Source: Caldovatus sediminis
Lineage (GTDB): Bacteria; Pseudomonadota; Alphaproteobacteria; Acetobacterales; Acetobacteraceae
NCBI RefSeq assembly: GCF_014644455.1
Contig: NZ_BMKS01000016.1
Coordinates: 1 to 64,000 of the forward strand
Reading direction: 5' to 3'
DNA length: 64,000 bases
Numbering within the stretch: position 1 is the first letter of the stretch; every line of letters begins with the position of its first letter. A program made the position numbers and the translations under genes. Below are positions 7,918 through 17,073 of this stretch, piece after piece. Below the pieces are notes generated by a model. That model saw only the letters and a list, made by a program, of their open reading frames with translations. It had not been told where the DNA came from and did no database searches.

Positions 7918-9413
7918 GCCCCTGCCCTCACCCGCGGCAGCGCCCTGAAGTCCGCGGCGCGCTCGATCGCCGCGCCGACGGCGAACACCGTCTCCTCGTC
8001 GAACGGCCGCCCGATCACCTGCAGCCCGAGCGGCAGCCCCTCGGCGTCGAGCCCCGCCGGCACCGCGAGGCCGGGGAGGCCGGCGAGGTTCGCCGTCACG
8101 GTGAAGACGTCGTTGAGGTACATCGTCACCGGGTCGCCCATCTTCGCGCCCATGGCGAAGGCCGCGGAGGGCGTGGCGGGCGTGACGATCGCGTCCACCC
8201 TCTCCCACGCCCGGTCGAAGTCGCGCGCGATCAGCGCCCGGACCTTCTGGGCCTTCAGGTAGTAGGCCTCGTAGTAGCCGGCGGAGAGCACATAGGTGCC
8301 GATCATGATCCGCCGCTTCACCTCCGCGCCGAAGCCCGCGGCGCGCGTGCGCTCGTACATGTCGCGCAGGTCGCCGCCCTTCTCCTCCACGCGCAGCCCG
8401 TAGCGCACGCCGTCGTAGCGCGCGAGGTTGGAGGAGGCCTCCGCCGGCGCCACGATGTAGTAGGCCGGCAGCGCGTATTTCGTGTGCGGCAGGCTGATCT
8501 CCACCGTCTCCGCGCCCTCGGCGCGCAGCCAGTCGAGGCCCTGGCGCCACAGCGCCTCGATCTCCGCCGGCATGCCGTCGAGCCGGTACTCCCGCGGCAC
8601 GCCGATGCGCAGCCCCTTCACGCTCCGCGCGCAGGCGGCGGCGAAGTCCGGCACCGGCACCCGGGCGGAGGTCGAGTCCTTCGGATCGTGCCCGCTCATC
8701 GAGCGCAGCAGGATGGCGCAGTCCTCGACCGTGCGCGCGAACGGCCCGGCCTGGTCGAGCGAGGAGGCGAAGGCGACGATGCCGTAGCGCGAGCAGCGGC
8801 CGTAGGTCGGCTTGATCCCGACGATGCCGCAGAACGCCGCCGGCTGGCGGATCGAGCCGCCGGTGTCCGTCCCGGTCGCGCCGAGGGCCATGCGCGCCGC
8901 CACCGCCGCCGCCGAGCCGCCCGAGGAGCCGCCCGGCACCAGCCGCGTCCCCGGGTCGTTCCGGCGGCTCCACGGATTCTCGACCGGCCCGAAGGCGCTC
9001 GTCATGTTCGAGGAGCCCATGGCGAACTCGTCGAGATTCGCCTTGCCGAGAAACACCGCCCCGTCGCGCCGGAGCTGCGCCGTCACCGTGCTCTCGTAGG
9101 GCGGCACGAAATTGCCGAGGATGCGGCTTCCCGCCGTGGTCCGCACCCCCGCGGTGCAGAACAGGTCCTTGATGGCGAGCGGGATGCCCTCCAGCGGCCG
9201 CGCCTCGCCGCGCGCGCGCCGCGCGTCGCTCTCGCGCGCCGCCTCCATCGCCTGGTCGGCGGTGACGGTGATCAGGGCGTTGAGGCGCGGGTTCAGCGCC
9301 TCCACCGCCTCGAGATGCGCGCGCGTCAGCTCGACCGCGCTGATCGCGCCCTCCTCGAGCGCGGCCAGCGCCCCGGCGACGGTGAAATCGGTCGGGCGCA
9401 TCGCCGCCGTCAC
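7914..9413 (-). CDS. gatA: Asp-tRNA(Asn)/Glu-tRNA(Gln) amidotransferase subunit A
   Basis: 499 residues; amidase-signature glutaminase subunit. The Ser-cisSer-Lys triad is visible as K82 (PLAIKDLF), S163 (GGSSGG) and nucleophile S187 ([14 protein letters not shown]); the 24-residue spacing of the two serines matches the family. GatA hydrolyses glutamine and channels ammonia to GatB. The start is GTG (9413), overlapping the gatC stop; an ATG four codons later (9401) is an alternative. It is the middle gene of a tightly coupled gatC-gatA-gatB operon. Confidence 0.97.
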   Translation of the reverse strand: MTAAMRPTDFTVAGALAALEEGAISAVELTRAHLEAVEALNPRLNALITVTADQAMEAARESDARRARGEARPLEGIPLAIKDLFCTAGVRTTAGSRILGNFVPPYESTVTAQLRRDGAVFLGKANLDEFAMGSSNMTSAFGPVENPWSRRNDPGTRLVPGGSSGGSAAAVAARMALGATGTDTGGSIRQPAAFCGIVGIKPTYGRCSRYGIVAFASSLDQAGPFARTVEDCAILLRSMSGHDPKDSTSARVPVPDFAAACARSVKGLRIGVPREYRLDGMPAEIEALWRQGLDWLRAEGAETVEISLPHTKYALPAYYIVAPAEASSNLARYDGVRYGLRVEEKGGDLRDMYERTRAAGFGAEVKRRIMIGTYVLSAGYYEAYYLKAQKVRALIARDFDRAWERVDAIVTPATPSAAFAMGAKMGDPVTMYLNDVFTVTANLAGLPGLAVPAGLDAEGLPLGLQVIGRPFDEETVFAVGAAIERAADFRALPRVRAGA

Positions 9414-9709
9414 TCCACCACCTTCGGAACGGCGAAGAAATCGCCCTCGCGGTCCGGCGCGTTGGCGAGGATCAGCTCGCGGATGCCGCCGTCGGTCACC
9501 ACGTCCTCGCGCATCGGCATCCCGGCGGGCGCGCCGCGCGGGGCGCCGCCCGCCATCGGCTCGACGCCCTCCGTGTCCACCGACTGCAGCTGCTCGATCC
9601 AGCCCAGGATGCCGTTCAGCTCCGCCTGGAGGCGCGCGACCTCCTCCTCCTCAAGCCGGATGCGGGCGAGCGCGGCGACGCGCCTCACGGTTGCGGTGTC
9701 GAGGGACAT
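9410..9709 (-). CDS. gatC: Asp-tRNA(Asn)/Glu-tRNA(Gln) amidotransferase subunit C
   Basis: 99 residues from ATG 9709: [17 protein letters not shown]..., the GatC opening in which the helix V..(V/I)A.LARI.l is conserved, then [11 protein letters not shown] and D-(T)-E-G-V-E-P. The C-terminus (REDVV...[17 protein letters not shown]) is the conserved belt that wraps around GatA. A longer frame to 9784 exists but lacks homology before this ATG. It is first in gatCAB and divergent from ruvX, the two starts being about 60 bases apart. Confidence 0.95.
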   Translation of the reverse strand: MSLDTATVRRVAALARIRLEEEEVARLQAELNGILGWIEQLQSVDTEGVEPMAGGAPRGAPAGMPMREDVVTDGGIRELILANAPDREGDFFAVPKVVE

Positions 9710-9769
9710 GACGGACGAATTCTCTGCCAGGACTTCCCGGGGAAACGGCGGCGGACCATAACGGCGGCC

Positions 9770-10276
9770 ATGCCCCTCGTCCACCTGAGCGCCCTGCGCG
9801 CCGGCCTCAAGCGCGGCGAGCGCCTGCTCGGGATCGATCCGGGGGCGAAGACCATCGGCCTCGCGCTGTCCGACGTGACGCTGCTGCTGGCGAGCCCCTA
9901 TGGCAGCCTGCGGCGCGGCAGGCTGCGGGAGGTGGCCGCCGAGATCCGCGCCATCGCGGCGAAGGAGGGGGTGGGCGGCCTGGTCGTCGGCCTGCCGCTC
10001 TCCATGGACGGCACGCGGGGGCCGGCGGCGCAGGCGGCGCAGGACTGGGCCAGGGCGCTCTCCGACGCCACCGGCCTGCCGGCGGCGATGTGGGACGAGC
10101 GCCTGTCCTCCGCCGCGGTCGGCCGCTTCCTCGTCGGCGAGGCCGACCTCAGCCGGGCCAAGCGGGCGAAGGTGGTGGACCGGGCGGCGGCGGCGTGGAT
10201 GCTCCAGTCGGCCTTGGACGCGCTGCGCGGCGCCGCTACCCTCCCCCGCCCCCCCGAGCAGCCGGACGAGTCGTGA
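9770..10276 (+). CDS. ruvX: RuvX/YqgF Holliday-junction-resolvase-like nuclease
   Basis: 168 residues. RNase H-fold motifs: [17 protein letters not shown] (D23 and following), [11 protein letters not shown], and a late DRAAAAWML acidic site; WDERLSS is also conserved in YqgF. Members process 16S rRNA 5' ends (E. coli YqgF) and have been proposed to resolve branched DNA. The Pro-rich C-terminal tail is lineage-specific. Its stop overlaps the GTG start of pyrB, making it the first gene of the ruvX-pyrB-pyrC'-plsY-dprA run. Confidence 0.93.
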   Translation: MPLVHLSALRAGLKRGERLLGIDPGAKTIGLALSDVTLLLASPYGSLRRGRLREVAAEIRAIAAKEGVGGLVVGLPLSMDGTRGPAAQAAQDWARALSDATGLPAAMWDERLSSAAVGRFLVGEADLSRAKRAKVVDRAAAAWMLQSALDALRGAATLPRPPEQPDES

Positions 10277-11214
10277 CCCTCGCCTACCCGCATCGGCACC
10301 TGCTGGCCATCGAAGGCCTGGAGCCGCCCTACATCGCCGACCTGCTGGAGCTGGCGGAGAGCTACGTGCTGCTCAACCGCTCCGGCAAGACCCAGCGCGA
10401 CCTGCTGCGCGGGCGGACGCTGATCAACCTGTTCTTCGAGGACTCGACCCGCACCCGCACCTCCTTCGAGATCGCCGGCAAGCGGCTCGGCGCCGACGTG
10501 ATCAACATGTCGGTCGCGACCTCCAGCGTGAAGAAGGGCGAGACGCTGCTGGACACGGCGGTCACGCTGAACGCGATGAACTGCGACCTGCTGGTGGTGC
10601 GCCACGGCCAGTCCGGCGCGCCGGCGCTGCTCTCGCAGAAGGTCTCGGCCGCGGTGATCAACGCCGGCGACGGCACCCACGAGCACCCGACCCAGGCGCT
10701 GCTCGACGCGCTGACCATCCGCCGCCGCAAGGGGCGGCTGGAGGGGCTGACGGTCGCGATCTGCGGCGACATCCTGCACAGCCGGGTCGCGCGCTCCAAC
10801 ATCCACCTCCTCACCACCATGAACGCGCGGGTGCGCGTGGTCGGCCCGCCGACGCTGATCCCGGCCGAGGCGGCGCGGCTCGGCGTCGAGGTGTTCCACG
10901 ACATGCGCGCCGGCCTGCGCGACGCCGACGTGGTGATGATGCTGCGCCTGCAGCGCGAGCGCATGGCCGCCGGCCTGGTGCCGAGCAGCCGCGAATTCTT
11001 CCGCTTCTGGGGCCTGGATTCCGAGAAGCTCGCGGCGGCGAAGCCCGACGCGATCGTCATGCACCCCGGCCCGATGAACCGCGGGGTCGAGATCGACAGC
11101 GCCATCGCCGACGATCCCGCCCGCAGCGTCATCGGAGAGCAGGTGGAGATGGGGGTCGCCGTGCGCATGGCCGTGCTCGACGTGCTGGCGCGCGACCTGC
11201 GGCGCAACGCCTGA
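10273..11214 (+). CDS. pyrB: Aspartate carbamoyltransferase catalytic chain
   Basis: 313 residues from GTG 10273 (GTGA overlap with the ruvX stop). The carbamoyl-phosphate loop reads [13 protein letters not shown], followed by S-(x)-K-K-G-E-T; [15 protein letters not shown] (240s loop) and [12 protein letters not shown] are the other substrate-binding motifs. It catalyses the committed step of pyrimidine synthesis. No pyrI regulatory gene is present; the downstream pyrC' gene instead suggests a PyrB-PyrC' dodecamer as known in Pseudomonas. Confidence 0.97.
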   Translation: MTLAYPHRHLLAIEGLEPPYIADLLELAESYVLLNRSGKTQRDLLRGRTLINLFFEDSTRTRTSFEIAGKRLGADVINMSVATSSVKKGETLLDTAVTLNAMNCDLLVVRHGQSGAPALLSQKVSAAVINAGDGTHEHPTQALLDALTIRRRKGRLEGLTVAICGDILHSRVARSNIHLLTTMNARVRVVGPPTLIPAEAARLGVEVFHDMRAGLRDADVVMMLRLQRERMAAGLVPSSREFFRFWGLDSEKLAAAKPDAIVMHPGPMNRGVEIDSAIADDPARSVIGEQVEMGVAVRMAVLDVLARDLRRNA

Positions 11215-12497
11215 TGCCGATGCGCGACACGCTGATCGCCAACGCCCGGCTGCTCGACCCGGCCACCGGCCTGGACGCGCCCGGCGCATTGCTGGTCCGC
11301 GACGGCGCGATCGCCGATCTCGGCCCCGGCCTCGCCGCGCCCGAGGGGGCGGAGACGGTGGACGCCGCCGGCGCCTGCCTCGCCCCCGGCCTCGTGGACC
11401 TGCGCGCCGCGCTCGGCGAGCCGGGGGCGGAGCATCGCGAGACCATCGCCTCCGCCGCCCTGGCCGCGGCGGCGGGGGGCATCACCACGCTCTGCGTCCT
11501 GCCCGACAGCGACCCGCCGATCGACGATCCCGCCCTGGTGCAGTTCCTGATCCGCCGCGGCGAGGCCACCGGCTCCGTCGCCCTCCTCCCCTACGCCGCC
11601 GCCACCCGCGGCTGCGCCGGCCGGGAGATCGCGGAGTTCGGCCTGCTGCGCGAGGCCGGCGCCGTCGCCTTCACCGACGGCGCCCGGGCCATCGGCGATG
11701 CGCGCACGATGCGCCTCGCCCTCTCCTACGCGCGCGGCTTCGGCACCTTCGTCGCGCAGCATCCGGAGGAGCCGAGCCTCGCCGCGGGCGGCGCCGCGAC
11801 CGAGGGCGAGCTCGCCACCCGCCTCGGCCTCCCCGGCATCCCGGCCGCCGCCGAGGCGATCCTGGTCGAGCGCGACATCGCCCTCGCCCGCATCACCGGC
11901 GGCCATGTCCACTTCGCCCACGTCTCCACCGCCGCCGCGCTCGACCGGATCCGCGCCGCCAAGGCGGAGGGCCTCGCCGTCACCTGCGACACCGCGCCGC
12001 CCTATTTCGACCTGAACGAGACCGCGATCGGCGACTTTCGCACCTACGCCAAGCTCTCGCCCCCGCTGCGCGCCGAGTCCGACCGTCTCGCCGTGGTCGC
12101 GGCGCTGAAGGACGGCACCATTGACGCCATCGCCTCCGACCACCAGCCGCGCGACGCCGACGACAAGCGCCTGCCCTTCGCCCAGGCCGCCGCCGGCGGC
12201 GCCGGGCTCGCGACGCTGCTCGCGGTGACGCTGGCGCGCGTCCACGCCGGCGACCTGACGCTGCTCGAGGCGCTCGACCTGCTCACCGCGCGGCCGGCGC
12301 GGCTGCTCGGCCTGCCGGTCGGGCGGCTCGCCAGGGGGGCGCCGGCCGACCTGGTGCTGTTCCACCCCGACCGCGCCTGGAAGGTCGAGGCCGGGCGGCT
12401 GCCCGGCAAGGCGCAGAACTCCCCCTTCGACGGCCGGGCGCTGGAGGGGCGCGTGCTCGGCACCTGGAAGGCGGGGCGACGGGTGTTCGGGGGATGA
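11214..12497 (+). CDS. Dihydroorotase-like PyrC' (pyrX type), probably catalytically inactive
   Basis: 427 residues; amidohydrolase fold closest to class I dihydroorotase. Where active enzymes have D-x-H-x-H-x-R-E-P-G this protein has [10 protein letters not shown] at 62-71, so both metal-binding His and the substrate Arg are replaced. The P-H-H region is APPYFDL (about 260), while the later SDHQP Asp (about 309) remains. Such degenerate copies (PyrC' or PyrX) serve as structural partners of PyrB in pseudomonads, and the pyrB overlap (TGATG) supports that role. A catalytic dihydroorotase should then be elsewhere in the genome. The ATG is at 11214, with another at 11220. Confidence 0.85.
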   Translation: MPMRDTLIANARLLDPATGLDAPGALLVRDGAIADLGPGLAAPEGAETVDAAGACLAPGLVDLRAALGEPGAEHRETIASAALAAAAGGITTLCVLPDSDPPIDDPALVQFLIRRGEATGSVALLPYAAATRGCAGREIAEFGLLREAGAVAFTDGARAIGDARTMRLALSYARGFGTFVAQHPEEPSLAAGGAATEGELATRLGLPGIPAAAEAILVERDIALARITGGHVHFAHVSTAAALDRIRAAKAEGLAVTCDTAPPYFDLNETAIGDFRTYAKLSPPLRAESDRLAVVAALKDGTIDAIASDHQPRDADDKRLPFAQAAAGGAGLATLLAVTLARVHAGDLTLLEALDLLTARPARLLGLPVGRLARGAPADLVLFHPDRAWKVEAGRLPGKAQNSPFDGRALEGRVLGTWKAGRRVFGG

Positions 12498-13087
12498 CCG
12501 CGGCCGGCCTGATCCTCGCCCTCGCCCTCGGCTACGGGCTGGGCTCCATCCCCTGGGGCCTGGTGCTGACCGCCGCCGCCGGGCTCGGCGACATCCGCCG
12601 CATCGGCTCGGGCAACATCGGCGCGACCAACGTGCTGCGCACGGGCCGCAAGGGGCTCGCCGCGGCGACGCTGGCGCTGGATGCGCTGAAGGGGGCGGCG
12701 GCGGTGTGGCTCGCCTGGTCGCTCTGGGGGCGGGATGCCGGGCTGCTGGCGGGGGCCGGCGCCATGCTCGGCCACGCCTTCCCGGTCTGGCTGCGCTTCA
12801 AGGGCGGCAAGGGGGTCGCCACCGCGCTCGGCGTGCTGCTCACCGCCGCCTGGTGGCTCGGCCTCGCCGCCGCCGCGGTCTGGCTGGCGGTGGCCTTCGT
12901 CACCCGCATCTCCTCGGCCGGGGCGCTCGCCGCCGCGGCGGCCGCGCCGGTCGTCGCGCTGCTGTCCGGCGACGGCAGGCTGGCGCTGATGGCGCTGGCC
13001 CTCGCCCTCTTCGTCGCCTACCGGCACGCGGCGAACATCCGGCGCCTGCTCGACGGCACCGAGCCGCGCATCGGGAAGGGCGCCTAG
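12494..13087 (+). CDS. plsY: Acyl-phosphate:glycerol-3-phosphate acyltransferase
   Basis: 197 residues with about five membrane segments. The three PlsY motifs are present: [13 protein letters not shown] (about 36-49), [18 protein letters not shown] (about 93-110) and [16 protein letters not shown] (about 176-190). It acylates sn-1 of glycerol-3-phosphate, the first step of phospholipid synthesis, at the inner membrane. The ATG overlaps the pyrC' stop by 4 bases. plsY next to dprA is usual in alphaproteobacteria. Confidence 0.96.
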   Translation: MTAAGLILALALGYGLGSIPWGLVLTAAAGLGDIRRIGSGNIGATNVLRTGRKGLAAATLALDALKGAAAVWLAWSLWGRDAGLLAGAGAMLGHAFPVWLRFKGGKGVATALGVLLTAAWWLGLAAAAVWLAVAFVTRISSAGALAAAAAAPVVALLSGDGRLALMALALALFVAYRHAANIRRLLDGTEPRIGKGA

Positions 13088-13089
13088 CC

Positions 13090-14274
13090 GTGCGGCGCCG
13101 CGCCGCCGCCGCCGCGCCGGCCGCCGCCAGCCCCCCTGCCGAGGCACTCGCGCGTCTCCGCCTCGCGCGCACCGAGGGGGTCGGGCCGCAGACCTGGCGC
13201 CGCGCCCTCGACCGTTTCGGCTCCGCCGAGGCGGCCCTCGCCGCGCTGCCCCGCTACCCCGCCCCGCGCGGCGGCCCGCCGCTCCGGCCGCCGCCCGAGG
13301 CCGAGGCGGCACGGGAATGGGAGGCGCTGGCGCGGCTCGGCGGGCGCTTCCTCTTCCTCGGCGATCCCGGCTATCCGCCGCTGCTGGCGCTGACCGAGGA
13401 CGCCCCGCCGGCCCTCGCCGTGCTCGGCGATCCGGCGCTGCTGTCCGCCCCGCAGGTGGCCGTCGTCGGCGCGCGCAACGCCTCCGCCGCCGGCCGCCGC
13501 ATCGCCGAGGAGCTGGCCGAGGCGCTGGCGCGCGCCGGGGTGGTCGTCACCTCCGGCCTCGCGCGCGGCATAGACGCGGCGGCGCACGAGGGGGCGCTGC
13601 GCGGCGGGCGCACCGTCGCCGTCGTCGCCGGCGGCCTGGACCAGCCCTACCCGCCGGAGCACGCCGCGCTCCAGGCGCGCATCGCCGAGGCCGGCGCGGT
13701 GGTGTCGGAGGCGCCGCTCGGCGCCGCCCCCCTCGCCCGCCACTTCCCGCGCCGCAACCGCATCGTCGCCGGCCTCGCCCTCGGCGTCGTGGTGGTGGAG
13801 GCGGCCCCGCGCTCCGGCAGCCTGATCACCGCCCGCCTGGCACTGGAGGCCGGCCGCGAGCTGTTCGCGGTGCCGGGCTCCCCGCTCGACCCGCGCTGCC
13901 GCGGCTCGAACGACCTGATCCGCCAGGGGGCGCACCTGACCGAGACGGCCGAGGACATCCTCCCCAACCTGCCCGCCGCGCCCCGCGACGGCCCCCTCTT
14001 CGCCCTCGCCGCGCCGGCGCGGCCCGGGCCGGAGGAAACCGCCGGGGTTCCCGCGCCGCCCGCCCCCGAGCCGGACGATGTTCAGCAAGTCTTTGATCTT
14101 ATTGGACATTCACCCGTAACGGTTGACGAGGTCACCCGCCGCTGCCACCTCTCGGCGCCGGCGCTGCAGGCGATCCTGTTCGAGCTCGAGCTGCAGGGCC
14201 GGATCGAGTCGCTCCCTGGCGCCCGGGTGGCCCGCATCGGGCCGAGCCGGAACGAACCGTCGGAATCCGCGTAA
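13090..14274 (+). CDS. dprA: DNA processing protein DprA
   Basis: 394 residues from GTG 13090, two bases after the plsY stop. A helix-hairpin N-terminal part (R.T.GVGPQTW) precedes the Rossmann core: VAVVGARNASAAGRRIA (about 123-140), SGLARGIDAAAHEGAL (about 154), FPRRNRIVAGL and RCRGSNDLIRQGAH (about 265). A C-terminal winged-helix domain (SPVTVDEVTRRCHL...ILFELELQGRI) follows. DprA loads RecA on incoming single-stranded DNA during transformation. Its presence alone does not prove competence; it is widely conserved. Confidence 0.95.
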   Translation: MRRRAAAAAPAAASPPAEALARLRLARTEGVGPQTWRRALDRFGSAEAALAALPRYPAPRGGPPLRPPPEAEAAREWEALARLGGRFLFLGDPGYPPLLALTEDAPPALAVLGDPALLSAPQVAVVGARNASAAGRRIAEELAEALARAGVVVTSGLARGIDAAAHEGALRGGRTVAVVAGGLDQPYPPEHAALQARIAEAGAVVSEAPLGAAPLARHFPRRNRIVAGLALGVVVVEAAPRSGSLITARLALEAGRELFAVPGSPLDPRCRGSNDLIRQGAHLTETAEDILPNLPAAPRDGPLFALAAPARPGPEETAGVPAPPAPEPDDVQQVFDLIGHSPVTVDEVTRRCHLSAPALQAILFELELQGRIESLPGARVARIGPSRNEPSESA

Positions 14275-14283
14275 GAACTGCCC

Positions 14284-17070
14284 ATGCCAGACGTCGTCGT
14301 CGTCGAATCGCCGGCCAAGGCGAAGACCATCAACAAGTATCTCGGCCGCGACGTCACCGTCCTGGCGAGCCTCGGCCATGTCCGCGACCTTCCCGCGCGG
14401 GACGGCTCCGTCCGCCCGGAGGAGGACTTCGCCATGGACTGGGAGGCGGAGGCGCGCGGCGAACGCCAGGTGAACGAGATCGCCCGCGCCCTGCGCGGCG
14501 CCCGGCGGCTCTACCTCGCCACCGACCCCGACCGGGAGGGCGAGGCGATCTCCTGGCACGTGCGGGAGATGCTGGCGCGCAAGGGCGCGCTGAAGGGCAT
14601 CGAGGTCCGCCGCATCACCTTCAACGAGATCACCAAGCGCGCGGTGCAGCAGGCCTTCGCGAACCCGCGCGACCTCGACGAGCCGCTCATCGACGCCTAC
14701 CTCGCCCGCCGCGCCCTCGACTACCTGGTGGGCTTCACCCTCTCGCCCGTGCTCTGGCGCAAGCTGCCCGGCAGCCGGAGCGCCGGCCGGGTGCAGTCCG
14801 TCGCGCTGCGCCTGATCTGCGAGCGCGAGGCCGAGATCGAGGCCTTCCGCGCCCGCGAGTACTGGACCGTCGAGGCGCGCTTCACCACGCCGCTCGGCGC
14901 CCCCTTCACCGCGCGGCTGACGCATCTCGACGGCAGACGGCTCGAGCAGTTCGACCTGCCGGACGAGGCCGCGGCGATGCGCGCCAAGGCGGCGGTCGAG
15001 GCCGGCGAGTTCTCCGTCCTCTCGGTCGAGAGGAAGCGCGTCCGGCGCAACCCGCCGCCGCCCTTCACCACCTCGACGCTGCAGCAGGAGGCGGCGCGCA
15101 AGCTCGGCTTCCACGCCCAGCAGACGATGCGCATCGCGCAGCAGCTCTACGAGGGGGTGGACATCGGCGGCGAGGCGGTCGGCCTCATCACCTACATGCG
15201 GACCGACGGCGTGCAGATGGCGCGCGAGGCGCTGTCCGCCATCCGCGACCACGTCCGCGGCGCCTTCGGTCCCGACTACCTGCCGGCCGCCCCGCGCGAA
15301 TACGCGAGCCGCGCCAAGAACGCGCAGGAGGCGCACGAGGCGATCCGCCCGACCGACGTCGCGCGCCGGCCGGAGGACGTCGCCCGCTTCCTCACCGACC
15401 AGCAGCGCCGGCTCTACGAGCTGATCTGGAAGCGCGCCGTGGCGAGCCAGATGCAGTCGACCGAGCTCGACCAGACCACGGTCGAGATCGCCGACCGGTC
15501 CGGCCGGACGAGGCTGCGCGCCACCGGCTCCGTCGTCGCCTTCGACGGCTTCCTCCGGCTCTACCACGAGGACGTGGACGACGCCGCGGCGGAGGACGAG
15601 GAGGGCCGCACCCTGCCGCCGATGGCCGAGCGCGACCCGCTGCGGCGCGGCGAGGTCACGGCGCTGCGGCACTTCACCCAGCCGCCGCCGCGCTACTCGG
15701 AGGCGAGCCTGGTCAAGAAGCTGGAGGAGCTCGGCATCGGCCGGCCCTCCACCTACGCCTCGATCCTCCAGACCCTGCAGGACCGGCAGTATGTCCGCCT
15801 GGAGCGCCGGCGCTTCGTCCCGGAGGACCGCGGGCGGCTCGTCACCTCCTTCCTCACGCGCTTCTTCGAGCGCTACGTGGACACCGGCTTCACCGCGGCG
15901 CTGGAGGAGCAGCTCGACGACATCTCCGGCGGGCGCGCCCACTGGAAGGCGGTGATGCGCGCCTTCTGGGAGGAGTTCTCGAAGGCGGTGGACGCCACCA
16001 GGGACCTCAAGATCAGCGACGTGATCGAGGCGCTGGACGAGGAGCTCGGCCCGCACTTCTTCCCGGCGCGCGAGGACGGCACCGACCCGCGCGCCTGTCC
16101 GGCCTGTGGCGCGGGGCGGCTCGGGCTCAGGCTCGGCCGCAGCGGCGCCTTCATTGGCTGCTCGAACTACCCGGAGTGCCGCTACACCCGCCCGCTCGCC
16201 GTCCCCGGCGCCGAGGGCGAGACCGACGGCACGGCCTTGGCCGAGGGCCAGCGCGAACTCGGCACCGATCCGGCCACCGGCCAGGCCGTCACGCTGCGCC
16301 GCGGCCCCTACGGCCTCTACGTCCAGCTCGGCGAGGAGACGGAGGACGCGAAGGGGAGGAAGGTGAAACCCCGCCGCGCCAGCCTGCCGCGCGGGATGGA
16401 CCCCGACACGCTGACGCTGGAGCGCGCGCTCGGGCTGCTCTCCCTGCCGCGCGTGGTCGGCGTCCACCCGGAGACGCGCGAGGAGATCCACGCCGCGATC
16501 GGGCGCTTCGGCCCCTATGTGAAGATGGGCAACACCTACAAGTCGCTCGACGCGGACGACGACGTGCTCTCGATCGGCCTCAACCGCGCGGTGGCGCTGC
16601 TGGCCGAGGCGAAGCCGCGCGGCCGCGCGCTCGGCAACCATCCGAAGGACGGCGAGCCGGTGGAGGTCCGCCGCGGCCGCTTCGGCCCCTTCGTCCAGCA
16701 CGGGCGGAGGGTGGCCTCGCTGCCGCGCGGCGTGGACTTCGACGCGGTGACGCTGGACCAGGCCGTCGCGCTGCTGGCCGAGAAGGGCAAGGAGCTGAAG
16801 CCCAAGGGCGCGGCGCGGCGCGGCGACGCGGCGGGGCGCGCGAAGGCGGGCAGCGCCGGCGGCGACGGCGATGCGCGCGGCAAGGCTGCCGCGCCGCGGC
16901 GGCGCGCCGCAGCCGCGGGCGGCGCGCGCCAGGCGGCCGCCTCCGCGGCCCCGTCGGGGTCTCCCGCCGCCAGGCCCCCGCCGGCGGCTACGCGCAAGGC
17001 GGGCGCCAAGAAGGCAAGCGCCAGGCCCGCCGCGGGCAAGGCCCGCGCGGCCCCGAAGGAGGCGCGCTGA
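14284..17070 (+). CDS. topA: DNA topoisomerase I
   Basis: 928 residues. The Toprim domain begins VVVESPAKAKTINKYLG (E8) with D-x-D-x-E (TDPDREGEAISWH); the catalytic Tyr is Y304 in GLITYMRTDG. One C4 zinc ribbon (CPACG...CSNYPEC, about 605-632) is followed by three short repeats of the type FGPYV/FGPFVQ and then a Lys/Ala/Arg-rich disordered tail of about 100 residues, common in actinobacterial and alphaproteobacterial TopA. It relaxes negative supercoils behind polymerases. Nine bases follow the dprA stop; rnr starts three bases after this gene. Confidence 0.97.
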   Translation: MPDVVVVESPAKAKTINKYLGRDVTVLASLGHVRDLPARDGSVRPEEDFAMDWEAEARGERQVNEIARALRGARRLYLATDPDREGEAISWHVREMLARKGALKGIEVRRITFNEITKRAVQQAFANPRDLDEPLIDAYLARRALDYLVGFTLSPVLWRKLPGSRSAGRVQSVALRLICEREAEIEAFRAREYWTVEARFTTPLGAPFTARLTHLDGRRLEQFDLPDEAAAMRAKAAVEAGEFSVLSVERKRVRRNPPPPFTTSTLQQEAARKLGFHAQQTMRIAQQLYEGVDIGGEAVGLITYMRTDGVQMAREALSAIRDHVRGAFGPDYLPAAPREYASRAKNAQEAHEAIRPTDVARRPEDVARFLTDQQRRLYELIWKRAVASQMQSTELDQTTVEIADRSGRTRLRATGSVVAFDGFLRLYHEDVDDAAAEDEEGRTLPPMAERDPLRRGEVTALRHFTQPPPRYSEASLVKKLEELGIGRPSTYASILQTLQDRQYVRLERRRFVPEDRGRLVTSFLTRFFERYVDTGFTAALEEQLDDISGGRAHWKAVMRAFWEEFSKAVDATRDLKISDVIEALDEELGPHFFPAREDGTDPRACPACGAGRLGLRLGRSGAFIGCSNYPECRYTRPLAVPGAEGETDGTALAEGQRELGTDPATGQAVTLRRGPYGLYVQLGEETEDAKGRKVKPRRASLPRGMDPDTLTLERALGLLSLPRVVGVHPETREEIHAAIGRFGPYVKMGNTYKSLDADDDVLSIGLNRAVALLAEAKPRGRALGNHPKDGEPVEVRRGRFGPFVQHGRRVASLPRGVDFDAVTLDQAVALLAEKGKELKPKGAARRGDAAGRAKAGSAGGDGDARGKAAAPRRRAAAAGGARQAAASAAPSGSPAARPPPAATRKAGAKKASARPAAGKARAAPKEAR

Positions 17071-17073
17071 GCG

